Below, in pieces: positions 16,049-24,468 of a stretch of 39,748 nt of DNA; within the stretch, counting starts at the first letter, position 1; each line of letters starts with the position of its first letter. Position numbers and translations under genes: made by a program. Under the pieces are notes generated by a model. That model had not been told where the DNA came from. It did no database searches and saw only the letters and a list, made by a program, of their open reading frames with translations. The DNA comes from Planctomycetota bacterium (GTDB taxonomy: Bacteria > Planctomycetota > MHYJ01 > JACPRB01). The stretch lies in contig JACQVR010000079.1 in assembly GCA_016209705.1 (NCBI GenBank), positions 1 to 39,748 on the forward strand, given 5' to 3'.

Positions 16049-16552
16049 ACACGGAGGAGACGGAGTGCACCGAGAAAAATAACCACGGAGGCACGGAGCA
16101 GCGGAACCGCAACTCAAGATGAAACGCGCAGGCGCGAAGACGCGAAGGGGAAGCCATGGAGAACCTGCCTTCTCGGCGCCTACGTCGCGAAAAGATCGGC
16201 GCGCCCCCCTTTCCTTCGCGCTCTTCTTCGCGCCTCGGCGTCTTCGCGCCTGCGCCGCCGAAGCGGCGGCTACGGCGTTGCGAAGGCGCGTTGAAAAGAA
16301 GTTTCCGACCCGCCCGAAAAACTTCTCAATAAAAAGATGTTACGGTGTTGTAGTACGGAATCACGGACAAGAATTTTTTAAGGAGATCTGGAGATAGGGG
16401 GGAGATAGGGAGATATTTTTTGGGGTGCGTCAGACCCATCGGACTCCTTTCGATCTCCACATCTCCAGCAATCTCCACATCTCCCAAATTTTTCTCCGTG
16501 CCTCTCTGTCGCCGTGGCTGATTCTGGACTCCGTGACCTCCGTCTCCTCCGG
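16049..16552. repeat. nested palindromic repeat island (CACGGAG, CGCGAAG and GGAGAT types)
   Basis: About 500 bp without a gene. The outer arms carry CACGGAG words: CGGAGGAGACGGAG at about 16052-16065 matches in reverse complement CTCCGTCTCCTCCG at about 16538-16551, and ACGGAGGCACGGAG-type words near 16085-16098 match CTCCGTGCCTC near 16494-16504. Inside lie a CGCGAAG palindrome (16125-16155 with 16209-16258) and a GGAGAT palindrome (16381-16415 with 16450-16487). Different repeat types are stacked inside one another, as if later elements landed inside earlier ones. No transposase or coding gene is present. Confidence 0.7.
16250..16287. repeat. 38-bp GCCGAAGCGGC hairpin, second copy
   Basis: It matches 13106-13143 at 33 of 38 positions. 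Both copies centre on a GCCGAAGCGGC hairpin. One stem pair is G-C in the first copy and C-G here, a compensatory change. Confidence 0.6.
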
Positions 16553-16625
16553 GATCGCGCGCGGATGCCGACAAAACTTATGTACGCCCGAGCGCGGGTC
16601 AGCGGAACGGTTTTCCGGGCGATGC

Positions 16626-16631
16626 TATAGT
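16626..16631 (+). promoter_or_regulatory. -10-like TATAGT six bases before the MFS start
   Basis: TATAGT lies exactly 6 nt from ATG 16638, and the sequence between has no ribosome-binding site. This predicts a leaderless mRNA. Confidence 0.5.
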
Positions 16632-16637
16632 GTCCCC

Positions 16638-18170
16638 ATGTCGCAGGTCTCGCCGATCGCGCCGGCGACGACGCCCCGGCTCGTCATCCGCCGGCGGCCC
16701 GCCACGGTCGGCATCTTGATCGGGATTTTCCTCGCCGCCATCGAGGCCACCGTCGTGGGGACGGCCATGCCGACGGTCGTCTCGGACCTCGGCGGCGTCG
16801 AACTCTATTTCCTGCCCATTTCGATCTACATGATCGCCGCGACGGTGATGGTGCCGATCTTCGGTCGGCTTTCGGATCTCTACGGGCGCCGCGTCTTCCA
16901 CTTCGCGGGCATCCTTCTTTTCCTGGTGGGCTCGGTCCTGTGCGCTTTTTCGACCTCGATGCCGGCCTTGGTGCTCTTTCGAGGAATCCAGGGAATCGGG
17001 GCGGGGGCGCTCATGCCGCTGTCCTTCACGATGATCGCCGATCTATATCCTCTGGAGCAGCGGGCGCGCATGCAGGGCGCCATCAGCGGCGTCTGGGGCG
17101 TCGCGGCGCTGGTGGGCCCGTCGGCCGGCGGCCTGATCACCCACGCGCTCGGCTGGAGATGGGTGTTCCTGGTGAACGTCCCCTTCGGCCTGCTGTCGAT
17201 GGCCATCGTGCGCCTGACGTGGAAAGACCCGCCGCGCCAGCGGCGGAGCGCTTCGCTGGACATCCCGGGGGCGATGCTTTTGATGCTCGCGTCGGCCTCC
17301 TTGATGGCCGCGTTCGGACTGGCGGGTCAGGGCTCGGCGTGGACCGCTCCCGAGGTCCTGACGCTCCTGGCCGCCTCGGTCGGTTGGCTGGCGCTCATGG
17401 CCGCCGTGGAGCGTCGGGCGAAAGACCCGTTTCTTTCCTACGGCCTCTATCGCCGCCGCATCTTCTGGACCGCGAACCTGTGCGGCGCGTTCGCCGCGAT
17501 CATGCTCTTTTGCGTGACCTCCTACCTGCCGCTGTTCATTCAATCGGTCATCGGAGGGACTCCCAAGGACGCGGGGCTGGTGTTGACCCCGATGATGATG
17601 ACCTGGGTGGCGATCTCCACGATGAGCGGATTTCTTCTCTTGCGCTTCGGCTACCGGAAACTGTCCATCGCCGGCACGGCCTTGTGCGCGGTCGCCTTCG
17701 CGCTTCTGGGGCGGATGGAGGCCGCGACGACCTGGAGCGAAGCGGCCACGGCGGTCACCTTTCTGGGCGCGGGCCTGGGGTGCGTCATGGCGCCGCTGCT
17801 CATCGCGGCGCAAAGTTCGGTGTCTCAAGAAAAACTGGGCGCCGCCACGTCGCTGACGCAATTCTCGCGGACCATGGCGGGCGCGCTCGGCGTCGCCGTC
17901 ATGGGCACGCTGATGTCCTCGGCGTTGAACCTGCGCCTGGCCGAGCGCTCCGACCTGGGAACCGTGGACGCCGTCGTGCATCCCCTCAAAAGGCAGCGCT
18001 TGAGCCCCGAACGGGCCGACACGCTCCGCCACATCATGGCGGACGCGCTGCATCCGGTGTTCCTCACCGGACTGGCGGCGGCCATTCTGGGGTTCGGATC
18101 GGCGTTGCTCCTTCCCGCGGGACGGGCTCGAGATCTGGCGCGGCCGGCCGATTCGACTCCCGACGCATGA
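16638..18170 (+). CDS. MFS multidrug exporter, DHA2 (14-helix) type
   Basis: A 510-residue inner-membrane drug:H+ antiporter of the EmrB/QacA group. About 14 hydrophobic segments are present. The family motif A appears as GRLSDLYGRRVFHFAG, motif C-like glycines as WGVAALVGPSAGGLI, and the N-terminus has the LAAIEATVVGTAMPTV segment shared by DHA2 proteins. It starts at ATG 16638 just after the TATAGT hexamer; upstream frame extension is repeat DNA. No TetR-type regulator is next to it. The last 107 bp overlap the convergent EamA gene. Confidence 0.9.
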   Translation: MSQVSPIAPATTPRLVIRRRPATVGILIGIFLAAIEATVVGTAMPTVVSDLGGVELYFLPISIYMIAATVMVPIFGRLSDLYGRRVFHFAGILLFLVGSVLCAFSTSMPALVLFRGIQGIGAGALMPLSFTMIADLYPLEQRARMQGAISGVWGVAALVGPSAGGLITHALGWRWVFLVNVPFGLLSMAIVRLTWKDPPRQRRSASLDIPGAMLLMLASASLMAAFGLAGQGSAWTAPEVLTLLAASVGWLALMAAVERRAKDPFLSYGLYRRRIFWTANLCGAFAAIMLFCVTSYLPLFIQSVIGGTPKDAGLVLTPMMMTWVAISTMSGFLLLRFGYRKLSIAGTALCAVAFALLGRMEAATTWSEAATAVTFLGAGLGCVMAPLLIAAQSSVSQEKLGAATSLTQFSRTMAGALGVAVMGTLMSSALNLRLAERSDLGTVDAVVHPLKRQRLSPERADTLRHIMADALHPVFLTGLAAAILGFGSALLLPAGRARDLARPADSTPDA

Positions 18171-19095
18171 GTTCGCACACCAGATTGCCCGCCAGAATCA
18201 GCGCTCCTCCCGCGATCTGGCCCGCCGCCATGGGCTCGGCGTTCAAACCCCACGCCATCGCCGCCGCGAAGATCGGTTCCAGGCAATAGATCACGGCCGC
18301 CTGCGTCGGAGGAACGTCGCGCTGGAACCTCATGAGCACCCAAAAGGCCACGATGCTGGCGAACAGCGCCTGGTACGGCACGGTCCAGGCCAGCGCCCAG
18401 CGGTGAAGCCAGGTTTCCGCGTCCAACGGACGAAACAGATCCGCCAGAACCGCCGGCGACAGCAGCGCCCGCCCCGAAGGAAAGAGCAGCAGGAGGAGGA
18501 GGCACGTCCACGTGAAGTGAACGAACGCGGTCCACGTCATCCGTTCCGGATCGTGACGCCGCGTATAATGATTCACCAGGTGGACCATGAGACCGAAAAG
18601 GACGGACGCCGCAAGCGCGTAGAGCTCCGGCCGGCCGAACGAACCGCCGGCGGGATTCGTCATGACGAACACTCCGGCCAGCGACAACGCGCCCCCGACC
18701 CACAGCCAAACCGTCAACCGCTGCCGGAGGAAAACCCATCCGATGAGGGGAACCGTCACGACCATCATGCTGGTGAGGAACGCCACCTTCGCCGATGAGC
18801 CTTGCCGCAGCGCGAGAAACTGGAGCGCGATTCCGGCGACGCCGGGCAACGACACGAACAGGGAGTCGCGCCACAGCGCGGCCGTCACGCCGCGGACGGA
18901 ACGAGGCACGAGCAGCGGGAAGAGGGCGGCGGCCAGGGCGAACCGCAGGCCCATGAACAGGAAGCCGGCCATCGGTCCGCTTTCCGGAACGCGCGCCTCG
19001 ATGGCCGCTTGACCGATCTTCATCGAGAAAAACGTGGATCCCCAGATGACGGTGGTCGCCACCAGCATCAAGGTCGCGCGGCGATGAGAATCCAT
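18064..19095 (-). CDS. EamA/DMT-family transporter
   Basis: A 343-residue inner-membrane protein with ten hydrophobic helices in two EamA repeats (WGSTFFSMKIG near residue 18 and YCLEPIFAAAMAWGLNAEPM near 270). This is the drug/metabolite transporter superfamily; substrate unknown, often amino-acid or metabolite export. A Pro/Arg-rich tail of about 30 residues follows the last helix and overlaps, on the other strand, the last helix and tail of the MFS gene. TATACT lies 9 nt before the ATG. Confidence 0.88.
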   Translation of the reverse strand: MDSHRRATLMLVATTVIWGSTFFSMKIGQAAIEARVPESGPMAGFLFMGLRFALAAALFPLLVPRSVRGVTAALWRDSLFVSLPGVAGIALQFLALRQGSSAKVAFLTSMMVVTVPLIGWVFLRQRLTVWLWVGGALSLAGVFVMTNPAGGSFGRPELYALAASVLFGLMVHLVNHYTRRHDPERMTWTAFVHFTWTCLLLLLLFPSGRALLSPAVLADLFRPLDAETWLHRWALAWTVPYQALFASIVAFWVLMRFQRDVPPTQAAVIYCLEPIFAAAMAWGLNAEPMAAGQIAGGALILAGNLVCELMRRESNRPAAPDLEPVPREGATPIRTPEWPPPVR

Positions 19096-19104
19096 GGCGG
19101 GATG

Positions 19105-19110
19105 AGTATA
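19105..19110 (-). promoter_or_regulatory. -10-like TATACT of the EamA gene
   Basis: TATACT on the minus strand, 9 nt before ATG 19095, predicting a leader of about 2-3 nt. No convincing -35 or Shine-Dalgarno. Confidence 0.4.
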
Positions 19111-19137
19111 GCGTGTCCCGGAAACAAAGGAGATGCC

Positions 19138-20061
19138 TTACGGCGTCCGCGCGGCGAGCAGATCGCCGAGCGCCGCGTCCAGCTTGGGGAATCCGAACGA
19201 AAACCCGACCGCCTGGGCGCGAGCCGGAAGGACGCGATGACTGGCGACCAGCATCGTCGCCACCTCGCCCAGCATGAGACGCAGCATGAAATAGGGCGTG
19301 GGCATGAACGAAGGCCGGCCCAGCGCCGCGCCGAGCGCGTTCGAAAAGTCCCGGTTGGTCACGGGCTCCGGAGCGGTCGCGTTGAGCGGACCCGTCAAAT
19401 CCGGCCGCGACGCCGCCATGAGGTACAGCGCGGCCAGATCGTCGCCATGAATCCACGACATCCATTGCGTCCCTCCGGCGATCGGCCCGCCGACGAACAT
19501 CTGGAACGGGGGAAGCATCGCCTTCAACGCGCCGCCTCCGACGCCCAGCGCGATGCCCGTTCGCATCAAGACCACGCGCACGTCGCCCGTTCGGGCTCGC
19601 TGCGCCTCTTCTTCCCAGGACCGGCACACGTCTCCCAGAAAATCCCGGGCGGGCGCGCCGTTCTCCGTGATGACTTCGTCGCCGCGGGGTTCGTAGTACC
19701 CGATCGCCGACGCGCTGATCAGCGCCTGAGGTTTGCGCGGCAATGCCAGCAGCGCGTCCACCAGATGGCGCGTCCCTTGAACGCGGCTGTCCCGAATGAG
19801 CGCTTTCTTCTTCTTCGTCCAGCGTCCCTTGGCGATCGATTCGCCCGCCAGATGGATCACGGTGTCGACGCCTTCAAAAAGAGCCGGCGGCGGGGGTCCG
19901 GAGAGGGGATCCCAGGCCGAGACTTCCACGCCGGGAAACAGATCCTGGGCTCGCGAAGGATCCCGACTGGTAATCCGGAGGGCATACCCCTGCCTGGCGG
20001 CGGCGGCGCAGAGGCGGCGGCCGATGAAGCCGGTCGCGCCGGTGACGAGGAGACGCATCAC
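19138..20061 (-). CDS. TIGR01777-family NAD-dependent epimerase/SDR protein
   Basis: A 307-residue Rossmann-fold protein with VTGATGFIGRRL at the N-terminus (NAD(P) binding), the HLAGESIAKGRW segment typical of the TIGR01777 (YfcH-like) group, and a C-terminal DUF1731-type helical region ending near ALGDLL. The exact substrate of this family is not established. Starts GTG 20061 and ATG 20058 are adjacent; TATGAT lies 6 nt from the GTG and 9 from the ATG. It heads towards EamA, 42 bp away, and diverges from the GAF gene. Confidence 0.85.
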   Translation of the reverse strand: MMRLLVTGATGFIGRRLCAAAARQGYALRITSRDPSRAQDLFPGVEVSAWDPLSGPPPPALFEGVDTVIHLAGESIAKGRWTKKKKALIRDSRVQGTRHLVDALLALPRKPQALISASAIGYYEPRGDEVITENGAPARDFLGDVCRSWEEEAQRARTGDVRVVLMRTGIALGVGGGALKAMLPPFQMFVGGPIAGGTQWMSWIHGDDLAALYLMAASRPDLTGPLNATAPEPVTNRDFSNALGAALGRPSFMPTPYFMLRLMLGEVATMLVASHRVLPARAQAVGFSFGFPKLDAALGDLLAARTP

Positions 20062-20067
20062 GATTCC

Positions 20068-20073
20068 ATCATA
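20068..20073 (-). promoter_or_regulatory. -10-like TATGAT of the epimerase gene
   Basis: TATGAT (minus) lies 6 nt from GTG 20061. A TTAAAA word 17 bp further upstream could act as a -35. It would sit inside the hairpin at 20086-20100. Confidence 0.45.
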
Positions 20074-20085
20074 CTTTGGGAAGTC

Positions 20086-20100
20086 CCCCTTTTTAAGGGG
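20086..20100. repeat. CCCCTT-TTT-AAGGGG hairpin
   Basis: Perfect 6-bp stem with a 3-nt loop in the divergent intergenic gap. Similar CCCCT/AGGGG words recur at 20130-20145. Probably part of the local repeat cluster rather than a terminator. Confidence 0.4.
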
Positions 20101-20140
20101 ATCCGGATATCGAGGAGATGACTTCCTGATTCCCCTGATC

Positions 20141-20304
20141 CCTTAGGTCTTATCTCCAGTATCTCCTCCATCTCCCGACCTCCTTAAGAAAGGGAGATTT
20201 GGAGATGTGGAAGATGCGGCGATAGGAGAGAGGATTCTTAAGAACTTCTTCTCATCTCCAACATCTCCTCGATCACCCGATCTCCCCTATCTCCACATCT
20301 CCTT
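20141..20304. repeat. ATCTCC/GGAGAT palindromic repeat cluster
   Basis: ATCTCC words at about 20152-20185, a reverse-oriented GGGAGATTTGGAGATGTGG arm at about 20192-20210, and a long ATCTCC array at 20252-20303. The arms can pair into one long hairpin. It is the same family as the copies at 16381-16487 and inside dnaE2. Confidence 0.7.
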
Positions 20305-20305
20305 G

Positions 20306-20311
20306 TAAGAT
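20306..20311 (+). promoter_or_regulatory. -10-like TAAGAT before the GAF gene
   Basis: TAAGAT lies 7 nt before ATG 20319. It overlaps another ATG at 20310, arguing that 20319 is the used start. Confidence 0.45.
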
Positions 20312-20318
20312 GGAACCC

Positions 20319-20789
20319 ATGACTCCCGAAGCCGCACGTCATCTCCTGGACATGGCACATGTGATGCGCCGCCGGACGCCGATCCAGAATCTCCTCGGCG
20401 ACGTCACGCGGTGCCTTCTGGCCGCCGTTCCGGCCGACGGGGTCCGCTACGATTTGGGCGACGACTCGGGCCGACTATGGTCTCGGGTGGTGCGTGCCGG
20501 TCAAGACCCCGAACGGCCCGAGCTGGGTTCCGTGCCGCCCGTGCGATCCAAGGAATCGCTGACCCGCTCCGAACAGGACGGCGTGCACGGAATCTCGATC
20601 CCTCTTGGTTTGGGCGAAACGCCGACCGGGCGATTGGTGCTCAAGCGCCGCCAGGGCCCGTTCTCGGACGAGGAGGTCGCGGTCCTTCAGAGAGCGGCGG
20701 ATTTGATATCCCTCGGACTGCGGTCGCGCCCGTTCGATCCACCTCCCAAGCCCCGCAATCCGTTCGAAGACGAAGGCCCTTTGGTTTAG
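20319..20789 (+). CDS. small GAF-domain-like protein
   Basis: A 156-residue soluble protein. Helices with TPIQNLLGDVTRCLLAAVPADGV, then strands HGISIPLG and TPTGRLVLKRRQGPFSDEEVAVLQRAADLI match the pattern of GAF sensor domains, with no output domain attached. It could bind a small ligand or mediate contacts with a partner; none is adjacent. Start ATG 20319 is preferred over 20310 because the latter lies inside the -10-like hexamer. It ends 3 bp from the convergent gene at 20793. Confidence 0.6.
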   Translation: MTPEAARHLLDMAHVMRRRTPIQNLLGDVTRCLLAAVPADGVRYDLGDDSGRLWSRVVRAGQDPERPELGSVPPVRSKESLTRSEQDGVHGISIPLGLGETPTGRLVLKRRQGPFSDEEVAVLQRAADLISLGLRSRPFDPPPKPRNPFEDEGPLV

Positions 20790-20792
20790 AGG

Positions 20793-21635
20793 CTATTCGG
20801 ACAGCATCCGGAAGGAGAGCAGCCGCGGTCGGTCGGTAACCAGAACCCAGAGCCGCTCGCCGCGGCTGACGATCAAATCCCGAGAAGCGCTCAACGGCCG
20901 GCCGAGTAGACTGCGGATCTCTTGCTCGGGGAGGTGAAATCGGCGTTTTTCTCCGCGGGGAAGCACGGCCGTGAGGTCCCCACGCTCCGCCAGGACCACG
21001 ATGCCGTCCCACGCGAACCGGTCGGCGCACACCCGCCCCGGCCCGAAATCGCGGGCCGGTTCGATCACATCCAGAAGCGTGCCGTCGGCGTCGTACTTTT
21101 CCGTCAGGTTCAACCACAAAGCGCCGTCGTTCTGGATCAAGAGCACCACGCCCACCTTCTGCGTCGTATGACCCATGATCCGCGTGATCTGCGCGTCGCG
21201 TTCGACCCGATCGCCGTCGGGGCCGTACCGGTCCAGCCAGGCGTGAGGAGCGTTCCGAACCGCCCGCAACGCGAGGATGTTGCCGTCCGGATCGAACGCG
21301 ACATCGGCAATCGCCGGACCCATTCCGTAGCGCCGAAGGATGGACCCCTCGAGCGACAGGAGCTCCGCGTTACATTCCCCTCCTGTCCCCACCGCCAGCA
21401 CTCTTCCTTCGTCGTCATCCGCCAAGAGATGAGGAGCGAAATCCAGGTTCAGATCCCACGTTCGAGGACGACCGCTTCCCGGTACGAAGGTCAGCCGGCT
21501 CGACGCGCCGGCCGGCCGGTCGCAGAGGATCACGTCCTGATCGGTGGGCGCGCAAAAACAGAGGATGCCGTGCAAAGGCGGGTCCACTTCATCCAAGAGG
21601 CGTAACGATTCCAGCTCAAGTTCGAGGAAGCGCAT
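20793..21635 (-). CDS. hypothetical protein, possible beta-propeller
   Basis: A 280-residue soluble protein without signal peptide. It is beta-rich with recurring Asp/Gly turns (DVAFDPDGNILALR, ERLWVLVTDRP, NDGALWLNLTEKYDADG) of the kind seen in 6-bladed propellers such as NHL or SMP-30 proteins. No firm family can be named. It shares a convergent end with the GAF gene. The seven-base tandem repeat 21644-21671 lies just upstream of its ATG. Confidence 0.6.
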   Translation of the reverse strand: MRFLELELESLRLLDEVDPPLHGILCFCAPTDQDVILCDRPAGASSRLTFVPGSGRPRTWDLNLDFAPHLLADDDEGRVLAVGTGGECNAELLSLEGSILRRYGMGPAIADVAFDPDGNILALRAVRNAPHAWLDRYGPDGDRVERDAQITRIMGHTTQKVGVVLLIQNDGALWLNLTEKYDADGTLLDVIEPARDFGPGRVCADRFAWDGIVVLAERGDLTAVLPRGEKRRFHLPEQEIRSLLGRPLSASRDLIVSRGERLWVLVTDRPRLLSFRMLSE

Positions 21636-21643
21636 TCATCAAA

Positions 21644-21671
21644 GCATCCGGCATCCAGCATCAAGCATCCG
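21644..21671. repeat. seven-base tandem repeat, four units
   Basis: GCATCCG GCATCCA GCATCAA GCATCCG in direct succession, ending 8 bp from the ATG of the hypothetical gene. No inverted partner arm is visible nearby. Confidence 0.7.
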
Positions 21672-21687
21672 GAACGGGACGTACGAT

Positions 21688-23475
21688 TTATCGTGTTGGA
21701 AGCTCTTGTTTCTTGGAGTCTAGAGGAGGCGGCGGGGGCGGCCACTTCTTTCGGACCCAGCCCCGGTAGATCGCCCGCTCCAGCGCACGCGCGCGCGCCC
21801 GCGCCTTGAGCGCCGGCACGGCGTTGGGCTTCCGTCCCAGCGTGATCGGAAGGTGCACCAAGCGCGGCCCTCGGAACAGACTCAGCGTGATCCGCACGCC
21901 CGGCGGGTGATCTTTCAAGAGGGTGGCGAAATTCTCCGGGATGACGCGAGCGCCGTTGAGCGCGACGATTTCGTCCTCGGGTGAAATGCCGTGCTTCCAG
22001 GCGGGCGAACCTTCCGTCACCGTCGTGACGGCCGGCCGTTCGCCGGTCGATCGAGTGGAGAGACCCAACCACGCGATCTCCTTCGGTTCGTCCTTGGCGT
22101 CTTCCCCCTTGGGCGGCTCCAGGGTCAACTCCAGGCCGGCGTGCCGCAGGAAGACTTCGAAGGGGACTTCGTCCACGCCGTCCACGTAACGGTCGAAGAA
22201 GTCCCGATACGATCCGCCCGCGACCCCTTCGACGACGGAGCGGAATTCATCCTCCTCGAGCCGGCGGCCTTTCTTCGCGAAGTCCGTCCACAGAAAGCGC
22301 ATGATGTCGTCCAGGGAGCGCCGGTTCCGGGTCCGATGGCGAATTTCGAGATCCAGGCAGAGTCCCACGAGGGCGCCCTTTTCATAATAGGACATCATCC
22401 GGTTGATGATGTTGCCGTCGCCCTCGTACTTCCAGAGCCACGTATCGAAGCTCGACTGCGTCAGGCTCTGGCGCTGGCGGGATGGCTTCTCCCGGTACGC
22501 ATGGATCCCCTCGGCGAGCTTCTTGAGGTAGCGTCCTTGGGGATACAGTCCGGCCCGCTCGCAGATCAGGTCGTCGTAGTACGAGGTCAGGCCTTCCGCG
22601 ACCCACAGGAGTCGGGTGTACGTTTCGCGCTCGTAGTTGAACGGTCCCAGCGCCTTGGGCTTGATGCGCTTCACGTTCCAGAGGTGGAAGAATTCGTGGC
22701 TGGTCACCTCGAGCAGCCGCTCGTAGCTCTTGAACGGACGGCCGATCCACGGATTGAGCGTGATCGCGGTCGAATTGTGATGCTCGAGCCCGCCCAGGTG
22801 CGGCCCGATGGAGGCGAAATAGAGAAACGTATAGTGTCGGTAGGGGAGGCCGCCGAACAGTCTCGCGTGTTCCACAACGATTTTCTGCGCGTGTCGCGTG
22901 ACGCGGTCGTGGTCCCAGTTGTTGGGGCCGTGGATCAGGACCTGATGTTCCTTGCCGCGCACGCGAAACGTTCGGACGGGCGCGGTGCCGACATCCGTGG
23001 GGCAGTCGATCAGCTCATCGTAATTGGCCGCGGCGAAGCGGGAGCCGCGGACCCGCTCCAGTCCGGTCGTGACGCGCCAGCCGCGCGGAGCCTGGATGTC
23101 CAGCGTCACGGGCTCGTGCTTGGCGCCGTCGATGTACATGAACACGCCCGCGCCGTTGAAATAGCCGTGCGTGTCGTCGAGATGGCTCCGGTCCACCTCC
23201 AGCTCGTAGGCCCATACGCGATAGGTGACGCGCATCTTCGAGGAACCCCGCGTGCGCACGCGCCAGCGGCTCTTCTCCACTTTGGTCCAGGCCATGGGGC
23301 CGGCCTCGAAGTCCTGCACATGGCGTGCGAAATCCCGCACGGCGTACGCCCCCGGCGTCCAGACGGGCATCACCAGATCGACGTGTTCGCCGCGCAGGCC
23401 CTCGATGTCCATCCGCACCTGGTATAGGTGGGTCTGCGGCTCGGGCATGGACAGGGTATAACGAATCTTCGGCAC
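21688..23475 (-). CDS. M61-family (glycyl aminopeptidase-like) metallopeptidase with PDZ domain
   Basis: A 595-residue protein. An N-terminal M61 beta-domain (1-170) precedes the catalytic thermolysin-like domain with zinc motif HEFFH at 260-264 and the third ligand Glu in WVAEGLTSYYDDL (E294). A PDZ domain lies near 450-560 (AWLGLSTRS, SPAWKHGISPEDEIVALNGARV). A Pro-rich tail (KKWPPPPPPLDSKK) ends it. M61 enzymes are aminopeptidases with a preference for N-terminal Gly or Ala. GTG 23475 is chosen because it has GGGAG seven bases before it; a TTG at 23532 would add 19 residues. No clear signal peptide, so it may be cytoplasmic. Confidence 0.88.
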   Translation of the reverse strand: MPKIRYTLSMPEPQTHLYQVRMDIEGLRGEHVDLVMPVWTPGAYAVRDFARHVQDFEAGPMAWTKVEKSRWRVRTRGSSKMRVTYRVWAYELEVDRSHLDDTHGYFNGAGVFMYIDGAKHEPVTLDIQAPRGWRVTTGLERVRGSRFAAANYDELIDCPTDVGTAPVRTFRVRGKEHQVLIHGPNNWDHDRVTRHAQKIVVEHARLFGGLPYRHYTFLYFASIGPHLGGLEHHNSTAITLNPWIGRPFKSYERLLEVTSHEFFHLWNVKRIKPKALGPFNYERETYTRLLWVAEGLTSYYDDLICERAGLYPQGRYLKKLAEGIHAYREKPSRQRQSLTQSSFDTWLWKYEGDGNIINRMMSYYEKGALVGLCLDLEIRHRTRNRRSLDDIMRFLWTDFAKKGRRLEEDEFRSVVEGVAGGSYRDFFDRYVDGVDEVPFEVFLRHAGLELTLEPPKGEDAKDEPKEIAWLGLSTRSTGERPAVTTVTEGSPAWKHGISPEDEIVALNGARVIPENFATLLKDHPPGVRITLSLFRGPRLVHLPITLGRKPNAVPALKARARARALERAIYRGWVRKKWPPPPPPLDSKKQELPTR

Positions 23476-23503
23476 GCCAGGGCTCCCGGAAAAGGGCGCG
23501 AGG

Positions 23504-23509
23504 GTTATA
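23504..23509 (-). promoter_or_regulatory. -10-like TATAAC of the M61 gene
   Basis: TATAAC on the minus strand lies about 28 nt before GTG 23475, giving a normal leader of about 20 nt that contains the GGGAG ribosome site. Confidence 0.35.
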
Positions 23510-23549
23510 GCACGGGGGATTCGGAGGGACAAGGGATGGAGTCTTCCGC

Positions 23550-24056
23550 CTACCTGCCCGGCGGGAAACAGGACCTCAACGCCTCGATGACCGCACGGAA
23601 TGCGCTATCCGTACATCGATTCAAGCTTACGGTCTCGCCCAGCTTCCGAAAGATCGCCGACGAGGGAGGTACTTTCACCTGCCGAACCGCCGCCTCAAAA
23701 GCTTTTTTCGGATCGGGTGGCTTCGGCATTTCCTGTGGCCAAAGGCTCTCCTGGTCCAACCACTGGCGGAAATCAGGCGTTCGCCCTCCCCAGCCCAGAG
23801 CGACAGCAACGCGTGGTGAGTCGCTCCAGATCCAGTTCTCGACTTCCGGATCCATAACGATGCACTTCGCTCTTGTTCCCCATGCCGAACGAAGTTTTGC
23901 TTCGACTTCTGACGCCAGAGCCGCGGGGTCATCGCTGGGCGCGCCGTCCCACGCGCGATCGAAAATGGCCAGAGCATGCCTCCAGGCTCGTGAATAAGGA
24001 GCTAGTAGCTGTTCTCCTGTGTGACAGCAGCCTGGATCCCGATCTGGATGCGCCAC
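23550..24056 (-). pseudogene. probable 5'-truncated partner protein of an ATPase module
   Basis: 168 codons from a GTG with no ribosome site. The frame looks coding before the GTG as well (about residues NIRPLTCEV) and then loses coding character near 24085, so the true N-terminus appears missing. Visible motifs are HPDRDPGC at the front, AIFDRAWDG, CIVMDPEVENWIWSDSP and SAIFRKLGETVSLNRC near the end. These acidic motifs recall small TOPRIM- or nuclease-like proteins found beside ATPases of the kind at 24465; that link is from memory of such neighbourhoods and is unverified. It lies downstream of the truncated ATPase on the same strand. Confidence 0.5.
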
Positions 24057-24255
24057 GACCTCGCAAGTGAGTGGGCGTATGTTGAGCGGCCGGCTCGTGG
24101 CCGAGCCGGAGCTGAGGCGCCGGCTGGAGGAGCTTTGCGACGACGAGGCGCTCTTGCTCGAGGTGGTGTCGGAGGCGAAAGCGGCGGAGGGGGATGGGGG
24201 CAGCGGGGGGAGGGCACGTCGATCGACCGCGACGGCGGCGCTCGTGGCCCCACCG
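24057..24255. other. junction between module remnants, no gene supported
   Basis: A plus-strand frame starting near 24079 (MLSGRLVAEPELRRRLEEL) looks coding for about 40 residues and then turns into low-complexity and antisense sequence. A purine-rich tract lies at about 24185-24220. It may contain a fragment of foreign gene inserted between the two remnants. Confidence 0.3.
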
Positions 24256-24468
24256 TCATCCGTTCGTGTCGACGGACAGACTTCGCCCGGAGGGAGGATT
24301 CATCTTCACCTGATGTGCTTCATCGAGGTAGAGAGTCCATCGATCCTGTTTGGAGATCACGGGCGAAGAGGGAGCGGAGGCAGGATCGGGCGACCGGCGC
24401 GGCGGATCGCCGGAACATCCGAAAGCAAGAAGCGGAAGCAGCGCAACCGATGGAAACCGCATGGTCAT
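24256..24468 (-). CDS. short putative lipoprotein or fragment
   Basis: 70 codons starting at an ATG that overlaps the ATPase stop (ATGA, 24465-24468). The start encodes a lipoprotein-like signal (MRFPSVALLPLLAFGC) followed by a Ser/Pro-rich linker and 30 residues ending LSVDTNG. The lipobox AFGC is imperfect. It may be a short gene or the front of a larger lipoprotein gene cut off at the junction. Confidence 0.35.
   Translation of the reverse strand: MTMRFPSVALLPLLAFGCSGDPPRRSPDPASAPSSPVISKQDRWTLYLDEAHQVKMNPPSGRSLSVDTNG

Noticed and set aside
20141..20304. CRISPR array
   Set aside because: Repeats are short, degenerate and in both orientations, with no constant-length spacers and no cas genes.
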